A DNA stretch of 64,000 bases from Tethya wilhelma (GCA_964030475.1 CAXIPT010000001.1:15201614-15265613), one strand, 5' to 3'; counted from the stretch's first letter, positions 45,101-55,464 are shown. Made by a program: numbers and translations. Notes: generated from the letters alone by a model not told the origin.

Positions 45101-45827
45101 ATTGGTTGAAAACACGTCATTGGAATGCAATTTGCGCTCCTATTTTCGCGTTGACTCCAACGTACGCATAATTTTTCTTTGTGACCACGTTGCAAGTTGC
45201 AGCTATTTGACATACTTATACGCTTAGACTTACACTCATCTAGCTTCTTTCTTCCCCATTCCTTCTCTTGGTGTGCTTCTACTGCTCATCATGTCTTGTA
45301 AGCGTTCAAATTCAGACTGCACGTGGTCGCACATTTTTATACACGCATATTGTTCTACGTACATTATGGCTTCACTACGCGGTGTAAATTACTACGCGTA
45401 CAACTTCCGTGCAATAGCACCTTTAAGTTCCATGATGCTGTAACTGTTCATGCAGACACTGCATACATGCCAATCTTTACTGGGAGTCCTTAAGGTGATC
45501 ACATTGTGGTCAGTACTCTATTGTGGTATGCAGTGTTTGTCATTCTCAAAGTATGTATTGTACTTGAATTTCAAGGCTCAATAATCTTGTTCAATTTGGT
45601 CTATCATTCTCCATTACCTCTGATATTTAGTTTCAAGTATTGATTTTGCATGATTGAAATGCCAGTTCATCAGTCAGGCATTCCTTCTCTCCTTTATTTA
45701 TGTATAACTTCATACAGCTTTAATAATATTATGATGTATCATTCTACAGAGACCACCTGCTCTGAAACTTCAAGTTTCATTGGACATTTCTAAGCACAGT
45801 TTTCAGCCTGTTCTCACTCAAACATGA
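40717..45827 (+). CDS. Unrecognised 207-residue protein, complete partner gene (copy B)
   Basis: Five exons fit in phase (624 nt): 40717-40792, 43676-43789, 44202-44506, 44602-44652 and 45750-45827. Starts MGSAVKSIGTRHVSIS and ends PVLTQT. I recognise no family. There is a basic, NLS-like cluster (PRKKLKKSLTREL), a Ser-rich acidic stretch (SSSSCSSSDDE), then a Pro/Trp-containing conserved block (YQSQIWSALKETQTSFPWSS; VGHRKPKFFAQMSTNY) and a basic C-terminus. There is no signal peptide or membrane helix. Exon 3 recurs at 52826, exons 4-5 at 25291, 53152 and 54589, and exon 1 at 47677 and, inverted, at 47950. The link of exon 1 to exon 2 across a 2.9-kb intron rests on phase and is the weakest part. 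Confidence 0.55.
40793..43256. other. Long intron of the 207-residue gene
   Basis: The intron holds (TC)n(TG)n at 40799-40875, a second (TC)n at 42127-42168, and GT-rich sequence. Short open frames have no support. Confidence 0.5.
43165..43225. repeat. Hairpin mini-element, degraded
   Basis: TTCCCAAGCCTTCTC faces GAGGAGCCTGGGAA, of the 6449/48392 family. Confidence 0.4.
43257..43623. mobile_element. Degraded MITE of the TACCGTATAGCGGGAAA family
   Basis: It starts TACCTTGTAGTGGGAAATTT and ends AAATTTACTGTTATGCAGTA. The interior AACCGCAAAATTCATG matches the family. It is longer than the others (367 bp), so it probably carries a nested insertion. Confidence 0.4.
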
Positions 45828-46182
45828 CTTGAGACTGTATCTATGACAGGTCTATAAGAAGGTCACTTGTGTAACTGCTGGTCCATGTATGTCATTGTTT
45901 TGTTGTATGTATTGTACATCAGTTCTACTGAAGTTCATGTTATAAAAACATTCTGAAAGAAAGTGTTTACACAAACAGTTTATGGCTAACTAACTACTTG
46001 GATCAGTGGCTTGCTTCTAAAAGTAACAATAAAGTAACAAGTAACAGAATTTTTGTAAAAATAAAGTACTACCATACCAACTTTAGGCAGAAACTGACTA
46101 CATATATACATCTATGTATAACTATAGGCTACAGTACATTTCCTTTTGCTGTTAAAAAAAAAAAACTGATGGAACTGAACCT

Positions 46183-46312
46183 TCAGACATTGTCATAAAC
46201 CTCAATATCCTGTGCATCTCCTGTCCTCTGTCTGGTCTCTACATCTCCATATGCAGCACACTTTTTCAGTGGGATTTCCTTATCTGATGGTTGTCTATTT
46301 TATAAGTCATCA
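46183..46312 (-). pseudogene. Receptor tail remnant B
   Basis: This is the last exon of an Ig/FN3 receptor: CAAYGDV-like and EVYDNV with its stop are recognisable, but an in-frame TTA-TAA change breaks it upstream. Sequence identity stops near 46312, where the GTCCCCCC repeat element begins. Confidence 0.6.
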
Positions 46313-46338
46313 TCATACGTACGGTGTCCTAGTGTGGG

Positions 46339-46567
46339 ATGTCCCCCCTCATATTGTCCCCCCGGACATTATTCACTAGAGAATTTTGTCCCCCCCGGAC
46401 ATTATTCACTAGTGAATTTTGTCCCCCCGGACATTATTCACTAGTGAATATTGTCCCCCCTCAGTGAATAATGTCCCCCCTTCCAAATGATGCCAAATAA
46501 TGGCAATGGTGAGAAAACAGTATTTTTCAAGGGGGGACAAAATTCACTAGTGAATTTTGTCCCCCCT
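46339..46567. repeat. Palindromic satellite: GTCCCCCCGGAC alternating with ATTCACTAGTGAAT
   Basis: Units of about 35 bases (GGACATTATTCACTAGTGAA, then TTTTGTCCCCCC) are repeated about four times, followed by a partly inverted copy at 46530-46567. Shorter copies at 46945-47034 and 48558-48651 show that the unit caps a larger repeat. Confidence 0.85.
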
Positions 46568-46789
46568 CCCAAACTCTTCCACACAAACCGCATGCAGCTT
46601 AGCCGCATTCTAGGCTCAGCTTAGTCAGCTACGCAGCTAGGAAGGCCTGAAACTCGGACCAGGTCCAAATTACCTGCAGCATGACATTGTAATAGTGTGT
46701 AGGCTAAAAGCTTCAGTACTACCTGCCCTCCCTCCAAACGTTAACTTCAAAGTTTAAAATGTTAGCCCAACGGGCTAGCTCACAAAATT

Positions 46790-47060
46790 AATAGTTGCTG
46801 CACAATAAGCGGGAGGGGCTAAGATTGCCACACGTTCTTAGTAGGGTGCATGGTGCACAGCGCTGCAGCGGCTGCTGGCTAAAAACGCTGGCAAGAGTGT
46901 TGAGACTGTTTAATCTATGCCAGAGCTCTTTAGTATACTTTTGGAGGGGGGGACATTATTCACTAAGGGGGACACTATTCACTAGTGAATTATGTCCGGG
47001 GGGACAAAATTCACGGGGGGACATTATTCACTGCGACAACGGTAGTACATATAGTAGGAA
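46790..47060 (+). repeat. Repeat segment shared with 48361-48655
   Basis: AATAAGCGGGAGGGGCTAAG through the GGGGGGACATTATTCACT cap matches 48361-48655 in the same orientation. The latter also carries the 44-bp palindrome at 48392. Confidence 0.7.
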
Positions 47061-47676
47061 CGGGCCGACTGTCCCATAGACACAATACAAAATGTTGGTC
47101 ACTATAAAAATCTAGTTAAGCAGAAAATAACCTTCAAAGTTGCTGAGAGGCTCTCACTAACAGAATACCAACTGCATGCAAGGCCCAAAACTCACAAAAA
47201 CCTTCCTTAGCACTCGTAGAGAGCGCCAGTGGGAAGCCACCATAGTGCCATTTTTGTTCTCTAACGTACTTTAGTAACGTACTTACGTACTTCCTAACTG
47301 ACTTACTTGAAAAGGATTTCCAGAGAACCAGAATGTGTTGAGCCAACTTTGACAGCACAAAGTAAGTTCTTTTCGTGGGTACTACATTCCTTGATACTCG
47401 TTTTGATCATAAATATGCCTAAATAAAAACTACAAAGCTTTGAAACTTAGTGTATAAATTCATGTACTACAATGCAGCCAGTTTGAGAGTTCAAAGTTCA
47501 TAATTAACTATCCACGTGGCATTATTATGCGCATGCGCATTAGCCTCTCCAGCGTAATGTAGCTGCTACTCAAGCTTTTTGTAGGGACTAACCAGTCTCT
47601 ATAATAGTCTCCACACTGTAGTGTTGAAAAAATTGAATGAACAAGTAGTAAAAATTTCAAAAAAATAAGTAGTGTA

Positions 47677-47750
47677 GGAATGGGCAGTGCGGTAAAAAGT
47701 ATTGGAACAAGGTGATGTCTCAATTTCGGCACATGACTACTTCATTTTTT
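47677..47750 (+). pseudogene. Frameshifted copy of exon 1 of the 207-residue gene
   Basis: ATGGGCAGTGCGGTAAAAAG begins an otherwise matching copy. A 2-bp TG insertion after GGAACAAGG breaks the frame, and the match ends before the N at 47751. Confidence 0.6.
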
Positions 47751-47751
47751 N

Positions 47752-47868
47752 AGCAAATGCACAGTAGACACACACCACTGAACATTTTATAACAGATACC
47801 TCATGTGTTCACACTTATTGCATTGACAGTTATCAACTGCAAGGAAACTTGAAACATACACATGCACA

Positions 47869-47949
<81 letters not shown>

Positions 47950-48420
47950 CATTAGTTCTCGATGCATAGTCATGTGCCGAAATTGAGACATGCCTTGTTC
48001 CAATACTTTTTACCGCACTGCCCATTCCTACACTACTTATTTTTTTGAAATTTTTTAATATTGCCGCCTTTGTCACAAGCAGTAAGAATCTTGCAAACAA
48101 TCATAAAAAGATAACATAGTCCTAGAACATGCTTACAGCCAGGCCTCACCAAATTTGCTATTGTAGTGGACCTAGTATGGCATTTTGGTCACGTGACCAT
48201 CATTTGCGAATTTGTGTTTTTAGTGAAATGCCTCGCAAAGGAAAACAATGCGTGATTGCATCAAACTAGATATATTTTTCAGTTGAACTATAGTAGGTCT
48301 ACACAAATAACTAGCAATGACTTCAATTTGCTGCTCTTGAAATTTGACGTTGGACACCCTAACAATAAGCGGGAGGGGCTAAGATTGCCACTAGCCTCGT
48401 CCCCAGGCCCAAAAGAGGGC
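47752..48420 (-). repeat. Inverted copy of 40320-40988
   Basis: The segment right after the N at 47751 is the reverse complement of the exon 1 region of the 207-residue gene. It includes the exon (47950-48025, intact with its donor), the adjacent (GA)n/(CA)n tract and about 400 bases upstream. Confidence 0.85.
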
Positions 48421-48435
48421 CTGGGGACGAGGCTA
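48392..48435. repeat. 44-bp near-perfect palindrome TAGCCTCGTCCCCAGGCCC...
   Basis: TAGCCTCGTCCCCAGGCCC faces GGGCCTGGGGACGAGGCTA across AAAAGA. It is the minimal form of the hairpin family. A version lacking the outer left arm is at 40319-40350. Confidence 0.85.
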
Positions 48436-48688
48436 AGATTGCCACACGTTCTTAGTAGGGTGCATGGTGCACAGCGCTGCAGCGGCTGCTGGCTAAAAAC
48501 GCTGGCAAGAGTGTTGAGACTGTTTTATCTATGCCAGAGCTATTTAGTATACATTTGGAGGGGGGGACATTATTCACTATGGGGGACAATATTCACTAGT
48601 GAATAATGTCCGGGGGGACAAAATTCACGGAGGGACATTATTCACTGCGACAATGTCATAAACTTAATCCCTGCAAGTCTCAAATCAT

Positions 48689-49530
48689 CGAGGGGCCCGC
48701 AACGGTACAAAATTCTGTACGAGATTTCAAAATTTAATGATTTCTGATTGATTTCCTTGATTTCAGTTTGATTTCTGAGATTTCAGTTTGATTCTTGATT
48801 TCTGTATTTTAGGTGATTTCTATCTGTGATTTTGACGAAGTTTCGGGTGATTTCTATGATTTCTAGACTATAGTAGATTTCTTGTGATTTCTAGCAAAAT
48901 TAATTTCCTGTGACTGTTACTGGTGTCTGCCACAGCTAAAATTGTTTCTGATGGATTGATATAGCCTCATGCATTTATAAATATATCTTTCCACTTCTAG
49001 GTAGGCCCGTATCGTATAGCTACAAAATACAAACTTAACACAAGTTCTCATTGATTCGAGGGTAGTTACTACCAACAACCGTCAGTATATTATTTATCCA
49101 TGGCAAAAATTTGGTTTCCTCTCCACAGCATCGCTATTCTTGTACAGTACACAAAACTGAGCTTGAATCAAAAGTTACTGAGTGTGTAGTATCTATGCTT
49201 GAAGCGGCGATCCCAGGCCGGACTCACACGACAGTGATAGAGTATAGATGTCCACATGTCAATGCATGCTCTTAATGATCAAATTTTTGTTCTTGACTAT
49301 GATTTCTGAGGCTTGAGGACTCACCAGCTCGAAGAGAGCCTCGAAGAGAGCAAGCCAGAGCGAGAAACTTCAAGCTCACATGACACATGGTTTCCGTGTC
49401 ACTGTGACATAGACGGAGATATAGGGGCGTGTCTACATCTTTGATTTCTCTTGATTTCACTGCGATTTCTCTGCGATTTCTATTGATTTCTTGTGATTTC
49501 TGGGCAAAGCGTACGAGAGCGGGCCCCTCG
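48689..49530. mobile_element. TIR element CGAGGGGCCCGC, short copy with 8-bp target duplication
   Basis: It begins CGAGGGGCCCGCAACG and ends GCGGGCCCCTCG, with GATTTC-rich flanks as in the copy at 32559. Both sides carry CAAATCAT (48681-48688 and 49531-49538), an 8-bp target-site duplication as made by hAT-type transposases. The element is non-coding, so presumably non-autonomous. The right copy of the target duplication ends one base before the ATG of a signal-peptide exon. Confidence 0.85.
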
Positions 49531-49539
49531 CAAATCATC

Positions 49540-49609
49540 ATGGGCTCATCTTGCGGTACGATTGTTTTGCTGTTTCTGCAGTGCAGATTACTACTTGCTC
49601 AAGTTCCAG
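49540..49609 (+). pseudogene. Orphan receptor signal-peptide exon
   Basis: ATG to CCAG|GTACAC encodes a signal peptide (MGSSCGTIVLLFLQCRLLLA, then QVP) homologous to receptor A exon 1 (YRLLFAQVP), with the same phase-1 donor. It lies on the opposite strand to the receptors, and no downstream receptor exon follows before 52.8 kb. Confidence 0.6.
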
Positions 49610-50472
49610 GTACACCCAGCCTCGTTTGTATGTGACTTCAGAATCTACAGACTACTGTATAATTATAGTAAAAAGGTAGAGTCCATTATACTAGTGGTCT
49701 GACTGAAAGGCCATCAAAAGCATCAGCATGTGTTTTCAAGTCATTTCAGTACTGAACAAGTGAAACTAAGAAAGTGCTGATCATATTAATATTGACAAGT
49801 GTCATAGGCTTGAAGCTGGTCACACACACTTGGAAGTATTAGGGATTGGGTAGATGGCAGAAGTAAAGATGTATCCAAACTTAGAAAATATTATTTTTTT
49901 AAAAAATACTCAAAAAATCAGTAGAGATCATGCATCGAACCATGGTCCATATAGTGGTTATAGTGGGTTGTATGAGGTTATTCATGGTTATAGCAGGTTA
50001 CATGGGGTTATTTATGGTTATAGCAGGTTAATGAAGAATGGCAATAATTATTATTATGGCAATTTGTTGACTTTTTTGCCAATTATTTTGTTAACTTTTT
50101 TTTGCCCCTCCTGCCTAAAGTTAAAAGTAGATGATAATAATATTATTGATACCTGATAACAATTGTTAACTTTTTTTTATATTGTTCAATAAGTGGATAA
50201 TATTATAATACCTGATAACAATAGTTATTTGTTAACTTTTTTAGATATTGTCAAGGGCTTATAAACTCCAAGGAGAAGTTTATAAGCCCTTATATCCCAC
50301 CTAGTACTTTTTCTCCCATTGACTTTTGGGTAATAAAACTCATATTTCCCTCCCTTGGGCAAAATAGATGGGTAATAAAAGCCATATTTCCCTCCCCTAG
50401 GCTATTATTTGTAGTGCATTGTCCAATAGAAACTCAGCTTTGTTCATTGCAGACTAGCTTATTTGCATAATT
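49610..50472. other. AT-rich repeat stretch with GGTTATAG words
   Basis: 49940-50030 repeats GGTTATAG(T/C)(G/A)GGTTA-like words, and TTAACTTTTTT blocks follow. The inverse of these patterns recurs at 51780-52040. Confidence 0.5.
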
Positions 50473-50519
50473 AACCCTCGGCGTGTGAAACACGCCAAAA
50501 GGGTTATAGTAGTCGTTTT

Positions 50520-50558
<39 letters not shown>

Positions 50559-51174
50559 CACTCTTAATCTAAAGAACAGCAAGTCTACTCTGAAAATTAA
50601 GGACATAGGCATGGAGTACTGATGTTCATCTAAAAAAAATATGTGTATCAGAAGCTAAAAGCTTATAGTTCTTGAGCTATGCCAGGATTTTCAGTCCGAG
50701 CCATCGCTCGGGCGGCCATTTTGGCTACGGGGCCCCACCCACTATAGCACTTCGTATACGTATAATTATGTATAGCAAGCTAACGAGAGTTGCCTGATCA
50801 TGCGCTAGTTGCACCTTGCTAGAACACTGGAAGTCTGAGATAGCGACACTGACTCTAGTATAAATGCTTAGACGTAACAGAGTATTTCTAGTCCAAGCAC
50901 TTGTGTTTTGCAAACTCTTCAGCAAGATAGCTTGTGATAATATTATGATCGCGACGTTGCCTAAGTAGCCACGCCCATGCACAGTACATTGCCAGCCTCG
51001 ATGTTATACAGCTGCAGTAAAGTATAGAAAGTGTGTTTTTACATGAGATTGCAATGCTGACAGTATACGTACAATCATGCCTCGATATCCTTCCTCACTG
51101 CCTCATTGTAATGCATGCAATAAATATTGTATTGCATAGATGGTGTGTATCACAGTGTATATACGCCGAGGGTT
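50473..51174. mobile_element. Non-autonomous TIR element AACCCTCGGCGT, 702 bp
   Basis: AACCCTCGGCGT at 50473 faces ACGCCGAGGGTT at 51163. Just inside the left end, GGCGTGTGAAACACGCC forms a small hairpin. A (TG)n tract lies at about 50523-50557. No gene. Confidence 0.65.
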
Positions 51175-51408
51175 GTGCACCATGCATATGGTGCCTTTCA
51201 TTGTTGTTTCCAAGAAGAATGTATTGTTTCTAAGAAGAATACATAACTATAGTCTATGCATAATGAAAGCTAGAAAACTAAATCATTACAGCTGAGCAAA
51301 ATTTAGCTAATGGTCGTGGCTTGGCTTCTTACGGTAGTAGTAGTAAATACTGAACTATGAACTATAAACTCAAATAAAACCACAAAGCGGCTGGAGTCTG
51401 TCACTGGA

Positions 51409-51600
51409 ATTTTGGTCCTGAAAATTTTGGTCCCCCGGACCAAAATTTTCAAGGAATTATCTGAAATTTTTGGTCCCGGCCCATTTTTTTCAGAATTGTA
51501 CCCTGAAAATTTTGGTCCCCACTGAAAATTTTGGTCCTAGGTGTGCGCTACCTCAGACCATAATTTTCAGATGTGGTCCCTGAAAAAAATTGCCCCCCTT
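51409..51600. repeat. Palindromic satellite: GAAAATTTTGGTCC / GGACC units
   Basis: A perfect 33-bp palindrome at 51419-51451 (TGAAAATTTTGGTCC, CCC, then the complement) is followed by three or four degenerate GAAAATTTTGGTCC units. It has the same architecture as the satellite at 46339 with a different core. Confidence 0.8.
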
Positions 51601-52824
51601 ATGTATAGAGCGCGCCTCCATTTAACCAATCAGAGTAGGGATATAAAACAGTTAATGCACAGTAGGTAGGGAATTATGGCTACGTAAACATCCTTGCCCT
51701 CGGGCATCGGACGTTTACTGCCATAATTCCCTATCTACTGTGCATTAACTATTACTTGACAATATCTAAAAAAGGCTTAAAAGTTTATAAGCCCTTGATA
51801 TTGTACAATAATGATAATACTCCAACCCAAGTTGAGAGGAGTGTTCATAACTATACTTATAATAACCGCTATAACCGCTACTATGATAACCCAATCCTGA
51901 CCATAATTATATAATGTACAAAAATACGGGCTATTATCCTGCCTATAATTATATAAATTATAACACTTAACTGATATAACCAGCTCTAACAACCCGATAA
52001 CCACTATAACCCCAATGATCCTGATAATAGCTAGCCAGCTCTAACATGATAGCAATCCCTATACTGGGGCCCCAGTCTCTTGCTGGTGCTTGGTACAATC
52101 AACATTCCCAGTATGGTAGTACTGGGTACATAGGAATGGCACAGATGGCCAATTAGCGCAATACAAATATTCACGCGAATAACTCTGCAAAAACTGAGCG
52201 CTTGGCACTAAAAGGCTTCTTAAGCTAATATTTAGCTCTTTCTCTTTCTAATGAGCCCAACCATCGCTAAAGTACCAAACTAAAATATGCCAAACCTCTA
52301 AATTTCTCCATCTTCTTCTTATTCTTCTTCTATCTTCTCACGCCATATCTCAAAGACCATTCACTTTTAGAAGCTGATTCTTGAACGAACAAACTTGGTT
52401 TCTTTGTCTTCAATCGCTTTTGCCATCGGTTTTTTGTGCCTCTCATTGAGTCACTAGATACAAGGCGAAAAGCGCCCTCTCCAAATGGCCGCCATTAATT
52501 TCTAAACTCATGCATATAAGCGTTATTTGGAATCCATTGCAAGCAAGTCATAGTGCCCAAGCTCTGCAGCTCTGTGAGACTCAGGAGACTGTCCCACTGA
52601 TATTATAAACAATTATTTGAGAAAAAAATAGAACAAACAAGTACAAAAAACATTAGAAATGTAATGCAAACATAGGAATGGCCAAATCGTAAAAAAGTGA
52701 GCAAACAAGATAGGACTTGAATGGTTGTCAGATTGAGCGAGTTCATTCCAGTGTCTACAATGTCATTGAGCTCAGTTGAGTAGGAATATGAACATATGTG
52801 ACACAGTGAAATGAACTCCTTGCT
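51600..52824. other. Repeat-rich stretch without a supported gene
   Basis: It includes a hairpin at about 51661-51742 (GTAGGTAGGGAATTATGGC facing its near complement), TAACC-type words at 51860-52030, and a TCTTCTTCTT-rich patch near 52310. The end runs to the N at 52825. Confidence 0.45.
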
Positions 52825-52825
52825 N

Positions 52826-53978
52826 CTCCCTCTCACCCTCGGCCCCTCCCCTCTGCCCCAGTCTACCAGTCTCAGATCTGGAGTGCTTTGAAGGAGACCC
52901 AGACCTCCTTTCCCTGGAGCTCCGCCCCCTTCACTGTGGACAGGAACAGGCCACTGAAGGTGGTGCCTGTTGGACATCGGAAGCCCAAGTTCTTTGCTCA
53001 GATGTCCACCAACTATAACGAGAGACCATCTCTTGATTTTAACAAGATGCAGCACTCCAAGAGATTGGTCATGGTAAGGAGAGCGGCTGTGTGTCTTCTG
53101 TTTCTGTGTACTGAGTTGATCCCTTTGTCTTTGTTCTGTCCCTCACTCTAGGTTCGAAGGCCAGTTGTAATGAGAAATAACTCCAAAGTACATTCTATTC
53201 AGGTTTGTTATGATTGTAGTGTTTACTATGGTTAACTTAAATTAGAATGTCCACTAGTCTCAGCTTAGTTTTATATGATAACTATGGCTTTGAACTGGTG
53301 CATGAAGAGGCTCTCTCAGTCTAGTTTGCTGTATGCGAAACTTTCCTAAGCACTCATAGTGAGTACTCAGTGTGAGGCTAAAGTAGGATGCTAGGTTTCA
53401 AAGCTGAATTGTCAGGAAAAGGCATTCAAGTAAAGTGCATTTCTGTATATAGGTAAAGGTCATCATTACCTAATATACAAAATATTAATTGGGAGGCATT
53501 TTTTAGTTCCATTACTGGATAGTTTCTACAAACAGTTAGGTTCCTCTTTCTTTGTCAATAAAATAAATTATTAAGAGAAACAAAACTAAGTTCCATGATG
53601 CTGTAACTGTTCATGCAGACACTGCATGCATGCCAATCTTTACTGGGAGTCCTTAAGGTGATCACATTGTGATCAGTACTCTATTGTGGTATGCAGTGTT
53701 TGTCGTTCTCGAAGTATGTGTTGTACTTAAATTTCAAGGCTCAATAATCTTGTTCAATATTCTCCATACCTCTGATATTTAGTTTTAATTAGAACAATTA
53801 TTGATTTTGCATGATTGAAATGCCAGTTCATCAGTCAGGCATCCCTTCTCTCCTTTAGTAGTTTCGACTTATTATTATGTATATGACTGTATTTCTACAG
53901 AGACCACCTGCTCTGAAACTTCAAGTTTCATTGGACATTTCTAAGCACAGTTTTCAGCCTGTTCTCACTCAAACATGA
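52826..53978 (+). pseudogene. Partner gene copy C: exons 3-5
   Basis: Exon 3 is present from the N at 52825 (52826-53073), then exon 4 (53152-53202) and exon 5 (53901-53978), all in phase and nearly identical to the complete gene. Exons 1-2 are beyond the N, so this may be a real gene cut by the assembly rather than a pseudogene. Confidence 0.6.
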
Positions 53979-54338
53979 CTTGAGACTGCATCTATGACAG
54001 GTCTATAAGAAGGTCACTTGTGTAACTGCTGGTCCATGTATGTCATTGTTTTGTTGTATGTATTGTACATCAGTTCTACTGAAGTTCATGTTATAAAAAC
54101 ATTCCAAAAGAAAGTGTTTACACAAACAGTTTATGGTTAACTAACTACTTGGATCAGTGGCTTGCTTCTAAAAGTAACAAGTAGTAAAATAAAGTAACAA
54201 GTAGCAGAATTAAAAATAAAGTACTACCATACCAACTTTAGGCAGAAACTGACTACATATATACATCTATGTATTACTATAGGCTATAGTACATTTCTTT
54301 TTGCTTTGCTGTTAAAAAAAACTGATGGAACTGAACCT

Positions 54339-54475
54339 TCAGACATTATCATAAACCTCAATATCCTGTGCATCTCTTGTCCTCTGTCTGGTCTCTACAT
54401 CTCCATATGCAGCACACTGTTTCAGTGGGATTTCCTTATCTGATGGTTGTCTATTGTTCACGTCATCATCATTTT
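54339..54475 (-). pseudogene. Receptor tail remnant C
   Basis: This is an intact reading of the last receptor exon's second half (QPSDKEIPLKQCAAYGDVET to EVYDNV, stop). It ends at about 54480, where exon 3 sequence of the next partner copy abuts it. The rest of the receptor is absent. Confidence 0.65.
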
Positions 54476-54483
54476 GGATAAAT

Positions 54484-55464
54484 GCTTGGTCATGGTAAGG
54501 AGGGTGCTGTGTGTCTTCTGTTTCTGTATGTGCTATATAGAGTTGATCCCTTTGTCTCTGTTCTGTCCCTCGCTCTAGGTTCGAAGGCCAGTTGTAATGA
54601 GAAATAACTCCAAAGTACATTCTATTCAGGTTCGTTTTAATTGTAGTTTCTAGTTAACTTTAGTTAGAATGTTCAATAGAGTCTTTGCTTGTAGTTTTAT
54701 ATGATAACTATGGCTTTGAACTTGTGCATGGAGAGGCTCTCTCAGTCAGTTTGCTGTATGCAAAACCTTCCTAAGCACTCATAGTGAGTACTTAGTGTGA
54801 AGCTAAAGTAGGGATGTTAGGTTTCAAGGCTGAATTGTCAGGAAATGGCATTCAAGTATATAAAGTGCATTTCTGCATATAGGTAAAGGTCATCATTACC
54901 CAATACACAAAGATATTGATTGGGAGTTATTTTGGTTCCGTTACTGGATAGTTTCTACATACAGCTAGGGTTCTCTTTCTTTGTCAATAAAATATTAAGA
55001 GAAACAAAACTCAGAAACATACTTAATTCCACGATGCTGTAACTGTTCATGCAGACACTGCATGCATGCCAATCCTTACCATGAGTCCTTAGGTGATCAC
55101 ATTGTGATCAGTACTCTATTGTGGTATGCAGTGTTTGTCATTTTAAGGTTCAATAATCTTGTTCAATTTGGTCGGTCATTCTCCATTACCTCTGATATTT
55201 AGTTTTAATTAGAACTTGAAGTATTGATTTAGAATTAGATGTATTAGAACTTGAAGTATTGATTTGCATAATATTATTGAAATGCCAGTTCATCAGTCAG
55301 GTGTCCCTTCTCTCCTTTAGTAGTTTTGACTTATTATGTATAACTTCATACAGCTTTAATAACATTATAACTGTATCATTCTACAGAGACCACCTGCTCT
55401 GAAACTTCAAGTTTCATTGGACATTTCTAAGCACAGTTTTCAGCCTGTTCTCACTCAAACATGA
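54484..55464 (+). pseudogene. Partner gene copy D: end of exon 3 and exons 4-5
   Basis: The copy begins within the last codons of exon 3 (TTGGTCATG|GTAAGG at 54486-54494), followed by exon 4 at 54589-54639 and exon 5 at 55387-55464, all intact. It cannot be a complete gene here. Confidence 0.65.
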
